DNA from: Flavobacterium beibuense F44-8
GTDB taxonomy: Bacteria > Bacteroidota > Bacteroidia > Flavobacteriales > Flavobacteriaceae
DNA: 64,000 nt
Direction of reading: 5' to 3'
Assembly (NCBI RefSeq): GCF_000769915.1
Contig: NZ_JRLV01000005.1
Location: 62,001 to 126,000, forward strand
The notes beneath the pieces are model-generated. The model did not search any database. It worked only from the letters and a program-made list of their open reading frames with translations, and was not told the DNA's origin. Made by a program: the position numbers and the translations under genes. Shown in pieces: positions 40,637-50,765 of the stretch; positions within the stretch are counted from its first letter, which is position 1, and each line of letters opens with the position of its first letter.

Positions 40637-42820
40637 TTATTTTACAATATTACACTGTGTTAACTCATTAAGGAAATCAAGCACCTCTTTAACCGACTGT
40701 ACCCTATATTTTGCAGATGTATTGCCAGAGCCTACTTTAACCGAGTGCTGGTAGCTGCCGGTAAGTTTTTCAAACAAATCTTCATCAGTCTTATCATCGC
40801 CAAAGGCAAGTATAAAGTCGTAATCTTCATTGTAAATACTGTTTTTATAAGTAGTCCCCTTGTGGGCAAGGAAGTGTTTAACCTCAATTACCTTATTGCC
40901 GTCTATAATTTGTGTAGGCATGTTGTACAATTGATTCTTTAATAGCGAAAGCAATTCACGCGATGCCAGGAAGCCCTGCCTTTGCTCTACATTTCTGTAG
41001 TGCCATGCCACCCCAAATTCTTTTATCTCTACAAAACTTTCAGAATTAGTGTCTACATAATCCTGCATTATTTCTATCACGCGGCCTTTCCATTCGGGCG
41101 TACCATTTATAACCGACTCCCATTTCTCTCTTTTTACATATCCGCCATGTTCGGCAACAAGGCCAATAGGTAGTTCGCCAAGCCATTTTTCAAGGAATTC
41201 CCTGTTACGTCCGCTAATAATCCATACATCGTTTTTCGGGTCGGCAGCAAGGGTATTCAATAGTTTTATGAGTTTATCATCCGGAACAGCCATTTCGGGT
41301 TTAGGCTGAAGGTTTACTAGTGTACCGTCAAAATCAAGTAGTAACAGTCTTTTTTCTGCATCTTCATACTTTTCATAAAGCTCAATTCTTTCTTCTCCTG
41401 CAAGGGCTACTGCTTTGGTATCTTTATTATGAATTTCTTCAGTTTCATTTAAAAAGTCGGAAGCCCATCTAAATACATCATGCTTTTTTAAATAGCGCTG
41501 CATGTGTTCCAGTCTACGAGCCTGTTCTTCCTCACTCATGGTAAGTCCGTAATTAAGCTTTAGGGCTATCTGTTCAAAATCGTGTGGATTTATAGTTAGC
41601 GATTCCTGTAGTTCTTTTGCTGCACCTGCCATTACACTCAATACAAGAGCTCCTCTAAGGTCTTTGCGGGAAGCGACATACTCTTTTGCCACAAGATTCA
41701 TTCCGTCTCTTACAGGTGATATAAGTGCGGCATCGGCACTGGTGTATAAGGCAATTAGCCTGTCAAAGTCGACCGACTGGTACTGGTACACCACAGGTGT
41801 CCATTTATAGTTACCCAGTTTACCGTTTATACGCGCAATGGTAAGTTCAATCATTTTTTTACGTTCACCATATTTAGTTATCTCCTCACGCGATGGTACA
41901 ATAACAAGCAGGAATACTACCTTTTCTCTCCATTCAGGGTAGGTGTTAAGGAAGGTTTCATAGGCATTAAGCCTGTTTGTAATCCCCTTTGTATAATCGA
42001 GCCTGTCTACCGAGAAGATTATCTTTTTATCCTTATACAGGTCTTTTATCTCGTTGCGTAGTTTTACCACATTAGGATTATCATACGCATTGTGGAACTT
42101 ATCAAAATCGATACTGATAGGGAAGGAGCCTACCTTGGTACGATGGGTATCCTGACTAAATAGGAAGTTTTTGTGAGGGAAGCCCAGCATTTTCTCAATA
42201 CATTCGGTAAAGTGGATAGCATTTTCCCAGGTATGGAAACCAATAAGGTTACTGCCCATTACACCTTCCATAAGGTAACGCCTTACTTTATTAGGCAGTA
42301 CCCTGAATATTTCAAAGTTTGGGAAAGGGATGTGCAGGAAAAATCCAATTTTTGCCTGTGGATGCTTTTCACGTATTATTTTTGCCAGTCCCATAAAATG
42401 GTAATCGTGTATCCAAACAATGTCACCGGGTTCGTAAATACTGTTTACCTTATCGGCTACAATTTCGTTAGCAGCTTTATAGGCTTCAAATCCGTCGTGG
42501 GTATATTCTATAAAGGATGGGAAGTAATGAAACAGTGACCATAAAACGGAATTACTGAAAACATTGTAAAAATTACGGTTAAGCCTGCGCTCTAAATAAA
42601 CGGGCTCAATATCAAAATTGCTGTCGTAGTTGTTTTTGTTTTCTTCCCAAAGCTGTTGGTCAAAATCGGCTACACCTACCCAGGTAAGGTTCTTTTGGCT
42701 TTTTTCAGAGTAGGAGAGTACTGCTGTTGCGAGCCCTCCGGCACTTTGTGTAATTTTTACATTGTCTTTTTGTCTTTTAATAGACACAGGTAATCTGTAA
42801 GATACGGTAATAATTTTCAT
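40637..42820 (-). CDS. Bifunctional trehalose-6-phosphate synthase/phosphatase
   Basis: The 727-residue protein (ATG at 42820; the frame extends upstream to 42859 but MKIITVSYRLPVSIKRQ is the natural start) fuses two enzymes. The N-terminal GT20 domain (about 1-470) has WIHDYHFMGLAKII, FFLHIPFPNFEIF and VSPVRDGMNL-type (LISPVRDGMNLVAKEYVASR) motifs. The C-terminal HAD-type phosphatase has DFDGTLVNLQPKP and FGDDKTDEDLF near the end. Together they make trehalose from UDP- or ADP-glucose and glucose-6-phosphate, for osmotic and desiccation stress. Both active sites look intact. Confidence 0.95.
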   Translation of the reverse strand: MKIITVSYRLPVSIKRQKDNVKITQSAGGLATAVLSYSEKSQKNLTWVGVADFDQQLWEENKNNYDSNFDIEPVYLERRLNRNFYNVFSNSVLWSLFHYFPSFIEYTHDGFEAYKAANEIVADKVNSIYEPGDIVWIHDYHFMGLAKIIREKHPQAKIGFFLHIPFPNFEIFRVLPNKVRRYLMEGVMGSNLIGFHTWENAIHFTECIEKMLGFPHKNFLFSQDTHRTKVGSFPISIDFDKFHNAYDNPNVVKLRNEIKDLYKDKKIIFSVDRLDYTKGITNRLNAYETFLNTYPEWREKVVFLLVIVPSREEITKYGERKKMIELTIARINGKLGNYKWTPVVYQYQSVDFDRLIALYTSADAALISPVRDGMNLVAKEYVASRKDLRGALVLSVMAGAAKELQESLTINPHDFEQIALKLNYGLTMSEEEQARRLEHMQRYLKKHDVFRWASDFLNETEEIHNKDTKAVALAGEERIELYEKYEDAEKRLLLLDFDGTLVNLQPKPEMAVPDDKLIKLLNTLAADPKNDVWIISGRNREFLEKWLGELPIGLVAEHGGYVKREKWESVINGTPEWKGRVIEIMQDYVDTNSESFVEIKEFGVAWHYRNVEQRQGFLASRELLSLLKNQLYNMPTQIIDGNKVIEVKHFLAHKGTTYKNSIYNEDYDFILAFGDDKTDEDLFEKLTGSYQHSVKVGSGNTSAKYRVQSVKEVLDFLNELTQCNIVK

Positions 42821-42982
42821 TTTTCGGCTTTTTGCCTGATGGTAGTAGAGGCCTGCCATACAGGCGATTCACTCAAATTTACAAAACGAATAGCGTATGG
42901 ACGTTTAATAGAATGTTAGTTAACATATATTTATTAAACTTTTGTGGGATTGATAAAATGAAAGAAAAAAATTACGAATCTA

Positions 42983-43507
42983 TTAAACAGAATATTTTAA
43001 TAATGCGGTATAAGGATCACCTTTTAGGTCTAAAAGCATAGCAAAGGCAGGTTCGGTTTTAATGCCCTTGCGTTTAAGGTCAATTATTTGTTGTTTGAAG
43101 TATTCTCCTTTTGCCTCTAGGATTTCAAATTCCTTTATCATGTGGAGATAGGCATTTTGCTGTTTTACAGGTATGGCCTGCCCGAAAATCTCTACTTCAA
43201 ACCCGTCAATCCAAAAACGGACTATAACACTATGTATCCCGTTAATTAGTTTTTTATTGATGCTAAAGTCTTTTTCCGACTGAAAATTATTGGTTAAGGC
43301 TAATATAAAAGATTCCCTGTCCTGATATTCACAAATAATATCAAGATCGCTGTTTTCTATATTAATGGCTATAGGGTAGGTGCCTGTTAATAGTGGAGTA
43401 AAGCCCGAAAGCTTTTCCATAACCTTGGCCTTTGTTAGTACAGCATAAACTTCCTGTTGTATGGCATTGCCTGTTTTAAGGTAGGTTATGGTGTCAAACT
43501 GATTCAA
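42983..43507 (-). CDS. DUF4269 protein (nucleotidyltransferase-like)
   Basis: The 174-residue protein has the DUF4269 pattern with a nucleotidyltransferase-like core: LLTGTYPIAINIENSDLDII (G, then SDLDI acidic pair), then IVRFWIDGFEVEIFGQAIPV and a helical tail ending FAMLLDLKGDPYTALLKY. The acidic residues (DLDI and EVEIF) could bind metal. No enzymatic role is established for the family. It begins 2 bp after the DUF1456 gene stop, so the two are co-transcribed. Confidence 0.8.
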   Translation of the reverse strand: MNQFDTITYLKTGNAIQQEVYAVLTKAKVMEKLSGFTPLLTGTYPIAINIENSDLDIICEYQDRESFILALTNNFQSEKDFSINKKLINGIHSVIVRFWIDGFEVEIFGQAIPVKQQNAYLHMIKEFEILEAKGEYFKQQIIDLKRKGIKTEPAFAMLLDLKGDPYTALLKYSV

Positions 43508-43509
43508 GG

Positions 43510-43977
43510 TTAGTCCTTATTTGGTTTCTTACCGTTTTTAAAACGGGTTTTATCCATTATAGGTTCTTTCTTTTTAGGCTTGTTGAATTTTTTTATCGGT
43601 TTTTTTGCAGTACCTGTTGCTTCGCCCTGTGTTTTAGGTTTTGGCTTAGGTTTTGGCTTAGGTTTGCCTTTATAAGTACCCGGTTTTTTTGGAGCAGAAG
43701 TATCTTTACCTGCTTCGGCTTTTATGGCTGCCAATACTTTTTTAGGGTCTTTTGGCTCATCTTTAGTACCGCGTAAGTGAATAATAAGTCCGTTTAAAAA
43801 GTTGCGTAGTACCTGATCGCCACAATCCATATAATTAGGGTGGTTCTCATTACGGAAAAATGCTCCCAGCTCAGGTTTTGAAATCCTGAAATCTACCAGT
43901 TCTAAAATCTCAACAATCTGGTCGTCACGAAGCTGAAGTGCTACCCTTAGCTTTTTAAATATATCGTTATTATTCAT
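43510..43977 (-). CDS. DUF1456 (YehS-like) protein with basic Lys-Pro tail
   Basis: The 155-residue protein has the DUF1456 helical domain twice-repeat pattern in residues 1-75 (NNDIFKKLRVALQLRDDQIV, then LRNFLNGLIIHLRG). A linker and a low-complexity basic tail follow, with a KPKPKPKPKPK run and a KKPIKKFNKPKKKEP stretch. The tail is rich in lysine and proline and may bind nucleic acid or ribosomes. Family function is unknown. First gene of a two-gene unit with DUF4269. Confidence 0.82.
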   Translation of the reverse strand: MNNNDIFKKLRVALQLRDDQIVEILELVDFRISKPELGAFFRNENHPNYMDCGDQVLRNFLNGLIIHLRGTKDEPKDPKKVLAAIKAEAGKDTSAPKKPGTYKGKPKPKPKPKPKTQGEATGTAKKPIKKFNKPKKKEPIMDKTRFKNGKKPNKD

Positions 43978-44009
43978 TACGTTATTTTTTGCAAAGGTAG
44001 TTTAAATAT

Positions 44010-44807
44010 TCAATTAATAAGCCATAAATAGGCTTCTTCAAACTGACCTGCCCAAAGCTTTTCGTTATGCCTGCCGTTGTGTACTATCTTTTTATGATAC
44101 AGCTTCTTATCTGTTAGCTTAAAACGAATCAGTTCTTCCATACGTTCCAAATCAGTAATCATTTCGCTGCTTTCATGGTCACCTGCCATAAAGTACAGTT
44201 TGGCATCAATGTTTTCCACGGCATGAACATCATCATATATTTTATCGTTAAACCAAAATGAAGGGGAAAAAACAGCTGCTTTACCAAATACTTTTGGGTA
44301 CTTTAACACAGCATAAAATGATATAAGTCCGCCAAGGGAGCTACCCATTATCATGGTGTTTTCCTTATCGCTAAGGGTGCGGTAGTGTTCGTCTATATAA
44401 GGTTTAAGTGTAGTAACCAGAAAATCAAGGTATTTGTCTCCATTGCCTCCACCATACTTTTCATTAGGGTAGGGAGTGAGTTCGTCAATACGGTTGTTGC
44501 CTCCGTTTTCTATGCCTATAACAATTGTTTCGGCTTTAAGGCTGTCCAGTGTTTCGTCAATGCGCCACTCTCCTGCAAAAGCGGTAAAGCTGTCAAACAG
44601 ATTCTGACCGTCATGCATGTACAGTACCGGAAACTTTTTATCGCTATTCCCGTATATATCAGGTAGGTATATCCATATTTTACGCTCGCCACCCAGTTGC
44701 GGGGCATTGATGGAAAAAGTCGACACATTTTGTGATAAAGACGGGGTTTGAGGTTTGGCAGTCATACACCATAAAGATAAGGTGAATAGGAAAAAAATGC
44801 GGACCAT
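44010..44807 (-). CDS. Exported esterase (EstD/enterochelin-esterase-like)
   Basis: The 265-residue protein has a signal peptide (ending TAKPQT), the beta-strand-rich start (ISINAPQLGGERKIWIYLPD), LYMHDGQNLFD, and the nucleophile elbow MGSSLGGLISFYAVLKYP with serine. The catalytic acid/histidine region is near the end (NGRHNEKLWAG). This is the putative-esterase family that includes enterochelin esterases and esterase D. Substrate is unknown. Confidence 0.87.
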   Translation of the reverse strand: MVRIFFLFTLSLWCMTAKPQTPSLSQNVSTFSINAPQLGGERKIWIYLPDIYGNSDKKFPVLYMHDGQNLFDSFTAFAGEWRIDETLDSLKAETIVIGIENGGNNRIDELTPYPNEKYGGGNGDKYLDFLVTTLKPYIDEHYRTLSDKENTMIMGSSLGGLISFYAVLKYPKVFGKAAVFSPSFWFNDKIYDDVHAVENIDAKLYFMAGDHESSEMITDLERMEELIRFKLTDKKLYHKKIVHNGRHNEKLWAGQFEEAYLWLIN

Positions 44808-44860
44808 AATTAAAAACTTTTACGGTAAAAACGATATATTAGCTAAAAATACCACAATCT

Positions 44861-45262
44861 ATGAGCACTTACGAAGAAAAATTAAGCTTATTGTCTGAAA
44901 TGATTGCTTTTGCAAGAATTGACGGTGAGATACACGAAAGGGAGTATCAGTTTCTGGCTATAGTTGCTTCGCAGCTCAGTATTGATAAGGATGTTTTTGA
45001 AAGTCTTTTTGAGCATGAAGCCGAAAAGGTAGCCATAAAATCAGAGCACCAGCGAATACTTCAGTTTTACAGGCTGGCACTTTTAATGCATGCCGATGGT
45101 GTACTGCATGAAAACGAGCAGATTGCCATACGCGAAATGGGCATCAACATGGGGCTTAGTCCGTTTGCCATGAGAAGCGTACTGCAGGAAATGGAAAAAT
45201 CGCCAACCGGGCTTATTGATCCGGATATTATGCTGGCACTTTTTCGCGCCCAGCACAATTAA
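44861..45262 (+). CDS. TerB-like protein
   Basis: The 133-residue all-helical protein has two EF-like acidic helix-turn motifs (FARIDGEIHEREYQFLA and MHADGVLHENEQIAIRE), the pattern of TerB/DjlA-type domains that bind metal. TerB homologues are linked to tellurite resistance and phage/envelope stress; no other ter genes are present here. Its stop overlaps the stop of the MscS gene on the other strand by 4 bp. Database entries for such proteins are sometimes mislabelled as UvrABC subunits; this one is not. Confidence 0.75.
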   Translation: MSTYEEKLSLLSEMIAFARIDGEIHEREYQFLAIVASQLSIDKDVFESLFEHEAEKVAIKSEHQRILQFYRLALLMHADGVLHENEQIAIREMGINMGLSPFAMRSVLQEMEKSPTGLIDPDIMLALFRAQHN

Positions 45263-46083
45263 TCGGCAGCTTTGTGAATAACCCTTTGCGGGAATGGTAT
45301 AGATACTCCGTTTTGCCTGAATTTATCCAGTATTTTGTAGCGTAAACGGCTTTTTACATTCTCGGCCCTAAATACATCTTCTACCCAAAAGTAAATGGAG
45401 AAGTCAAGTGATGAGTCGCCAAAGTTATTAAAGCGGACAAAAGGCTCGGGTTTTGTAAGTATGCCCTGTTCTTCGGCAGCAGCATCATGTAATATTCGGG
45501 TAACCAAATCAACATCCGACGAATAATCAACCCCTACAGTAACATCAAAACGGGAAGCCAGGTCGTTGTGCGTCCAGTTTATAAGTTCGTTTTTAGTAAG
45601 GTCAGAGTTAGGGATAATAATATATTTATCATCGCGGGTAAGTACGGTAGTGGTGCGCAGGCGTATTTCCTGAACGGTCCCCACTATATTGTTTACCTCT
45701 ATTACATCGCCCATTTTTACGGTTGAGTCTACCAGTATTACAATCCCCGAAATGTAATCGCTAAAAAGGTTTTGTATACCAAGTCCCAAACCTACCAACA
45801 GGGCAGCAGAACCGGCTAACAGTACCGAAAGGTTAAAACCTACTATCTCAAGCGACAGTACTAAAACAACTACAAGTAGTATATACTTTATAAGGGTAAA
45901 AATGGAATACTTTTTAGCCTCATCAAAACTATGTATTCGGTAAATGCTCTTTTTTATGATTTTCATTACGAAAGCCACACATACCCAAAAAACAATAAGT
46001 GTAATAATGGAGCTTACCTTAAGCTGCGTTTTACCTATGGTAATCAGCGTTTCATTTAGCAGTTCTTTAATATGTTCCCACAT
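45259..46083 (-). CDS. MscS-family mechanosensitive channel
   Basis: The 274-residue protein has three membrane helices followed by a soluble beta/alpha domain, as in MscS. The pore helix is rich in Gly/Ala (LLAGSAALLVGLGLGIQNLF), and the beta domain includes GDVIEVNNIVGTVQEIRLRT with the conserved VGTVxxI and ITIPNS-type (YIIIPNSDLTK) motifs. It releases solutes on osmotic downshock. It begins 3 bp after the larger MscS protein stop, so both are in one operon. Confidence 0.92.
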   Translation of the reverse strand: MWEHIKELLNETLITIGKTQLKVSSIITLIVFWVCVAFVMKIIKKSIYRIHSFDEAKKYSIFTLIKYILLVVVLVLSLEIVGFNLSVLLAGSAALLVGLGLGIQNLFSDYISGIVILVDSTVKMGDVIEVNNIVGTVQEIRLRTTTVLTRDDKYIIIPNSDLTKNELINWTHNDLASRFDVTVGVDYSSDVDLVTRILHDAAAEEQGILTKPEPFVRFNNFGDSSLDFSIYFWVEDVFRAENVKSRLRYKILDKFRQNGVSIPFPQRVIHKAAD

Positions 46084-46086
46084 GGT

Positions 46087-47979
46087 TTATTCCGGTTTAT
46101 TCTGTTTGTCTTTGTTCATTTTTACATTAAAGGACGGGGCTTCATAATCCTTGTCAAGATAGTTTTGCGGGATGGTAGTCATGTTTCCGTCGCGTGCAGC
46201 CCTATAGTGTGGCGATAGTATCTCAATACCTTTTTCGTTGCAGCAGTCCTGTATGTTTTTATGCAGTTCGCTGTATATGGCAGCCTGTTTGTTAGCTTCT
46301 TTAGTATAGGCATTAATTTGATAAGCTACATAAAAATCCTCCAGGCTGGTTTGCAGTACAAACGGTACAGGCTCTTTTAGTAAATGTTCGGTCCTGTCGG
46401 CAGCATCAAGCAATGCCTGCTGTATGTCTTTCCACGGAACGTCATACCCAATAGTTACCGTAGTGTGGAGTATAAGCCCTTTGCTTATAGTGTCGCTACT
46501 GTAATTAATGGTATGGCTACTCATTACGGTGGAGTTAGGTATGGATATGATTTCGTTTTTAATGGTACGTATACGGGTTACCAGTAGTGACTTTTCAATC
46601 ACATCGCCCACAACTTCGCCAATTTTTACGCGGTCGTTAATTTTAAAAAGTCGCATATAGGTAAGTACAATCCCCGCAATAATATTGGATAACGACCCCA
46701 TAGAACCAAAGGTAAACAGGAAACCTAAGAAAACCGACACTCCTTTGAATACCTCTGAATCACTACCCGGCAGGTAAGGGAATATCACTATTAAAAGGAA
46801 AGCCAGTATAAGTACGCGCACAATTTGATAAGTAGGGTTGGCCCAGTCGGGGTAAAAGCCATCTATATGGAGGTTACCGCGTGCAATTTCGTTTTTAAGG
46901 AAACGCGCAAAGCGCAGTATGTACCTAAAGATAATAATCAGTACAATAATAGTAATAAGGTTTGGCATGTAATCCCAAACACCAAACGTTACTTTTTTAA
47001 CCGGAGTAAGAATATAGCTGAAAAGCGTTTCGGCAAAGTTTTGTGTCCACGGGAAAATACCAAACAGTACCGGTAGTGCTATATAGATAAGCAGGAAAAT
47101 AAACAACCACTTTATAAGTCTGTTAACCAGTAATAGCAGGTTTACCTGCCTGTCGGCATCAAACAGTTCGTAGGTTTTGATTTTTATACCGTGTATTCTT
47201 TTGTCCTTTTGCTGTTTAATCTTGTCGGCAGTCCAGCCAAACAGTTTTCCCGAAAGATAAATAAGCAGTACCAGTACCCCAATAACCAATAGTGCCAGTG
47301 CTATTTCTTTTATCAGAGTCTTAAAGCTGGTTTCGTTTTTGTAGGTGGTTATCTCATCAGCAATTATAGTTTTGTAACTATCGGCAAGTTCCTCTTTTGT
47401 GGTGTTATTCCAAATAGCATCGTTCTCCGATAGGCTAATGATTATCCTGTCGTGGTATACTACATCTGAAGTCGCTTCGGCAGAAACCACCTGTAGTGAA
47501 TCGGGCTGGAAAAGAATCCTGCCACCCAGTTCTTCAATGCGGCGGGTTACGGCCTGGGCACGCTCGGAAGCCGAAAAACTGCCCTGTTTGCTGTAAATGT
47601 GGAAAAGAGTATCGTTAAAGAAACCCGTAACCGGATTCCCTTTTATGGTGGAGCGCAGTTTGTCTATCTGTTCCTTTTTTGCGGCAAGCCTTTTGGTTTC
47701 GCGACTTTCAAGCTCTTCGAGCTCTTTTTGCAGTTCTTCCTTTTTAAGGTTATCGGTAGTTTTTAACGACTGTATCTGTTGTTCCAGTTCGGCTTTTTTA
47801 ACCGAGTCTTTTAACCGTTGTTGCTCAATAAGCGCAATTTTGGTATTAAAAGCCTCAAGGTTAGCAGCGTTAACCGAGTCGTTTACCCGGGCAATACTGT
47901 CTTTTTGGGCAAAAGCACATTGCGTTATAGTAAAAGCAATTATCGTTATAAATAAACGGTAAAGTTTCTTCATCCTCAT
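46087..47979 (-). CDS. MscS-family channel with long N-terminal region
   Basis: The 630-residue protein has a signal peptide (to about residue 24, FAQ) and a charged coiled coil (about residues 30-95, rich in Glu/Lys/Leu). A periplasmic domain and several membrane helices follow, then the MscS core (FLFTFGSMGSLSNIIAGIVL pore region, DRVKIGEVVGDVIEKSLLVT beta domain, IISIPNSTVM). The layout resembles MscK/MscM-type large channels. It starts the operon with the small MscS. Confidence 0.9.
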   Translation of the reverse strand: MRMKKLYRLFITIIAFTITQCAFAQKDSIARVNDSVNAANLEAFNTKIALIEQQRLKDSVKKAELEQQIQSLKTTDNLKKEELQKELEELESRETKRLAAKKEQIDKLRSTIKGNPVTGFFNDTLFHIYSKQGSFSASERAQAVTRRIEELGGRILFQPDSLQVVSAEATSDVVYHDRIIISLSENDAIWNNTTKEELADSYKTIIADEITTYKNETSFKTLIKEIALALLVIGVLVLLIYLSGKLFGWTADKIKQQKDKRIHGIKIKTYELFDADRQVNLLLLVNRLIKWLFIFLLIYIALPVLFGIFPWTQNFAETLFSYILTPVKKVTFGVWDYMPNLITIIVLIIIFRYILRFARFLKNEIARGNLHIDGFYPDWANPTYQIVRVLILAFLLIVIFPYLPGSDSEVFKGVSVFLGFLFTFGSMGSLSNIIAGIVLTYMRLFKINDRVKIGEVVGDVIEKSLLVTRIRTIKNEIISIPNSTVMSSHTINYSSDTISKGLILHTTVTIGYDVPWKDIQQALLDAADRTEHLLKEPVPFVLQTSLEDFYVAYQINAYTKEANKQAAIYSELHKNIQDCCNEKGIEILSPHYRAARDGNMTTIPQNYLDKDYEAPSFNVKMNKDKQNKPE

Positions 47980-48058
47980 ATTCTGTGTTACAACACATAA
48001 ATATAGGGAATTTTTTGAATTTTAATACTTGGAATATACGGTCTTTGTAATTAAAGTT

Positions 48059-48607
48059 TTACTCTTTTGTTATAGCGATATCAGGATATTTGGCATTTAA
48101 CGGTTTGAGAATGGTATCTTTTACTAAGTACTCATTAGTAATAAGATTATTTGTGAGTTTAGGCAAATCGTCTCTTAGCAGTTGTAAAGTATCGTTACTT
48201 ATGGTATAATCACCCTGATATACTTTGATAAATTCAAGATGCCTTTCGCATATTTCAAAACTATTATTTTTGTATAATGTTAAAGAAATATCTCTACTAT
48301 AGAGACTGTCGGTCTGTGTATTAAGTATAGGTTTTGTCCAGAATTTATTGTGAGCAGAACTAAAATTAAAATAACATATTAGCAGGAAAGCTGCTGTTAC
48401 GAATGTCATAGTATAATCAAAATTCTTGTTGCGTTTAACTAGTTTGGTAATTATAACTATAAGTGAAAGAATTAAAAATAGTACACTTAATATAAAAAAA
48501 CATAATACATGTACAATCCCTGATTGATAATCTCCAATAGGGAGTATAATATAAAGTGCAAGTAAGGCGATTATGATACCAATGTATTTAATAGAGTTTA
48601 ATGTCAT
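48059..48607 (-). CDS. Membrane protein of unknown function downstream of uvrB
   Basis: The 182-residue protein has three hydrophobic helices in the first 105 residues (LNSIKYIGIIIALLALYIIL, VLCFFILSVLFLILSLIVII, YTMTFVTAAFLLICYFNF) and a soluble C-terminal half with small beta-strands (DISLTLYKNNSFEICE). Not recognised. It begins 10 bp after uvrB ends and may be transcribed with it; a functional link is not evident. Confidence 0.6.
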   Translation of the reverse strand: MTLNSIKYIGIIIALLALYIILPIGDYQSGIVHVLCFFILSVLFLILSLIVIITKLVKRNKNFDYTMTFVTAAFLLICYFNFSSAHNKFWTKPILNTQTDSLYSRDISLTLYKNNSFEICERHLEFIKVYQGDYTISNDTLQLLRDDLPKLTNNLITNEYLVKDTILKPLNAKYPDIAITKE

Positions 48608-48617
48608 TTAAACATCT

Positions 48618-50606
48618 TTATATCTTATCCTGCAATACTTTAATCTCGTCTCTTAGTTTGGCAGCCTGCATAAAGTCAAGATCTTTAGCGGCTTTTTCCA
48701 TAGCCTTACGTTTTTCGCGTATAATCTTTTCAATTTCGCCCTTAGCCATATAAGTGGTATCGGGTTCGGCAGCCATTTTAGGCGAATTATCATAATGGTA
48801 TGACGACACCGGACTCTTAGACAGCGAGTTCTCAATTTTCTTATTAAGGGCTTTAGGTTCTATACCGTTTGCCTTATTAAAGTTCATCTGTTTTTCACGG
48901 CGGTAGTTGGTTTCGTCAATAGTACGCTGCATACTGTCGGTTATCTTATCGGCATACATTATCGCCTTACCGTTTACGTTACGGGCAGCACGCCCCACGG
49001 TTTGCACCAGCGAACGTGTACTTCTCAAAAAGCCTTCCTTATCGGCATCCAGTATGGCAACAAGCGATACTTCGGGTAAGTCAAGCCCTTCCCTTAAAAG
49101 GTTAACCCCAATAAGTACGTCAAACAGACCTTTACGCAGGTCCTGCATGATTTCCACACGCTCCAGTGTATCTACTTCCGAGTGGATATAACGGCATCGT
49201 ATTGCTACCTTAGTAAGGTATTTAGCCAACTCTTCCGCCATACGCTTGGTTAGGGTGGTGACCAAAACACGTTCATCTGCCTCTACGCGTTGCTGTATTT
49301 CCTCAATAAGGTCATCTATCTGGTTAAGGCTTGGGCGTACTTCAATAATCGGGTCCAGCAATCCTGTAGGGCGTATAACCTGCTCTACATAAATACCGTC
49401 ACTTTTTTGAAGCTCGTAGTCGGCTGGGGTAGCACTTACATACACCACCTGATTTTGCAGTGCCTCAAACTCCTCAAATTTAAGCGGACGGTTATCCATC
49501 GCAGCCGGAAGCCTGAAGCCATACTCCACAAGGTTTTCCTTACGGGAGCGGTCTCCGCCATACATGGCATGTACCTGCGATACGGTTACGTGGCTCTCAT
49601 CTATAACCATTAAAAAATCATCAGGGAAGTAATCCAACAGGCAGAAAGGCCTTGTGCCCGGCAGTCTGCGATCCAGGTAGCGAGAGTAGTTCTCAATACC
49701 CGAACAGTATCCCAGTTCACGAATCATTTCCAGGTCAAAGTTAGTACGTTCCTCCAGGCGTTTTGCCTCCAGGTGTTTGCCTATCTCTTTAAAGTAATCT
49801 ACCTGTTTTACAAGATCCTGCTGAATCTCCCATATAGCTCCCTGCAGTACATCGGGCGATGTAACAAACATATTGGCAGGGTAAATATTCAGTCGGTCAT
49901 ACTTTTCAATCACAAGGGCTGTTTTGGCATCAAAGGCTTCAATTTCTTCAATCTCATCGCCAAAAAAGTGTACCCTGAAAGGATCATCGGCATAACTCGG
50001 GAAAATCTCTACGGTGTCTCCCTTAATACGGAAGGTTCCCGGCAGGAACTCGGCTTCGGTACGGGAGTAAAGGCTCTGTACCAGCCTGTGTAATAATTTG
50101 GTTCTCGATATAACCTGATCACGCTCTATGGAAATTACGTTTTTTTGGAACTCCACCGGGTTACCAATACCGTATAGGCACGAAACCGAGGCTACCACCA
50201 GTACATCACGCCTGCCCGAAAGTAGGGATGAGGTGGTACTTAAACGCATTTTTTCGAGCTCTTCGTTAATCGAGAGGTCTTTTTCTATATAGGTTCCCGT
50301 TACGGGAATATAAGCTTCGGGCTGATAGTAGTCGTAGTAGGAAACAAAGTACTCTACGGCATTATCGGGGAAAAACTGTTTGAACTCTGTGTACAGCTGT
50401 GCTGCCAGTGTTTTGTTGTGTGCCAGTACCAGTGTAGGGCGTTGTACATTTTCTACCACGTTTGCCACGGTAAATGTTTTACCCGAACCGGTAACTCCTA
50501 AAAGTGTCTGGAAACGTTCTCCTGAATTTATGCCTTCACTAAGCTGTTTTATGGCTGCGGGCTGGTCGCCCATAGGTTTATAATCAGATACTACTTTGAA
50601 TTTCAT
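48618..50606 (-). CDS. uvrB: UvrABC excinuclease subunit B
   Basis: The 662-residue helicase-like protein acts with UvrA and UvrC in nucleotide excision repair. Walker A is GVTGSGKTFT; motif II reads VIDESHV. The conserved LLREGLDLPEVSLVAILDAD and VGRAARN (motif VI region) are intact, and the UVR domain at the C-terminus (IREKRKAMEKAAKDLDFMQA) binds UvrC. Full family length. Confidence 0.97.
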   Translation of the reverse strand: MKFKVVSDYKPMGDQPAAIKQLSEGINSGERFQTLLGVTGSGKTFTVANVVENVQRPTLVLAHNKTLAAQLYTEFKQFFPDNAVEYFVSYYDYYQPEAYIPVTGTYIEKDLSINEELEKMRLSTTSSLLSGRRDVLVVASVSCLYGIGNPVEFQKNVISIERDQVISRTKLLHRLVQSLYSRTEAEFLPGTFRIKGDTVEIFPSYADDPFRVHFFGDEIEEIEAFDAKTALVIEKYDRLNIYPANMFVTSPDVLQGAIWEIQQDLVKQVDYFKEIGKHLEAKRLEERTNFDLEMIRELGYCSGIENYSRYLDRRLPGTRPFCLLDYFPDDFLMVIDESHVTVSQVHAMYGGDRSRKENLVEYGFRLPAAMDNRPLKFEEFEALQNQVVYVSATPADYELQKSDGIYVEQVIRPTGLLDPIIEVRPSLNQIDDLIEEIQQRVEADERVLVTTLTKRMAEELAKYLTKVAIRCRYIHSEVDTLERVEIMQDLRKGLFDVLIGVNLLREGLDLPEVSLVAILDADKEGFLRSTRSLVQTVGRAARNVNGKAIMYADKITDSMQRTIDETNYRREKQMNFNKANGIEPKALNKKIENSLSKSPVSSYHYDNSPKMAAEPDTTYMAKGEIEKIIREKRKAMEKAAKDLDFMQAAKLRDEIKVLQDKI

Positions 50607-50765
50607 TTTTCTGTTTTTCCTTCCTTTTTTACAAAGATAGTGAAATGATTGTTTGCCCTTGTGTATTTTAAAACGGTAAAAAATATTGATTTTTAAATGT
50701 ATAACATTATTTTTGAGATACTAAAATGACAGTTTTTTCTGTTTAATATACAAACACAGTCAGCC

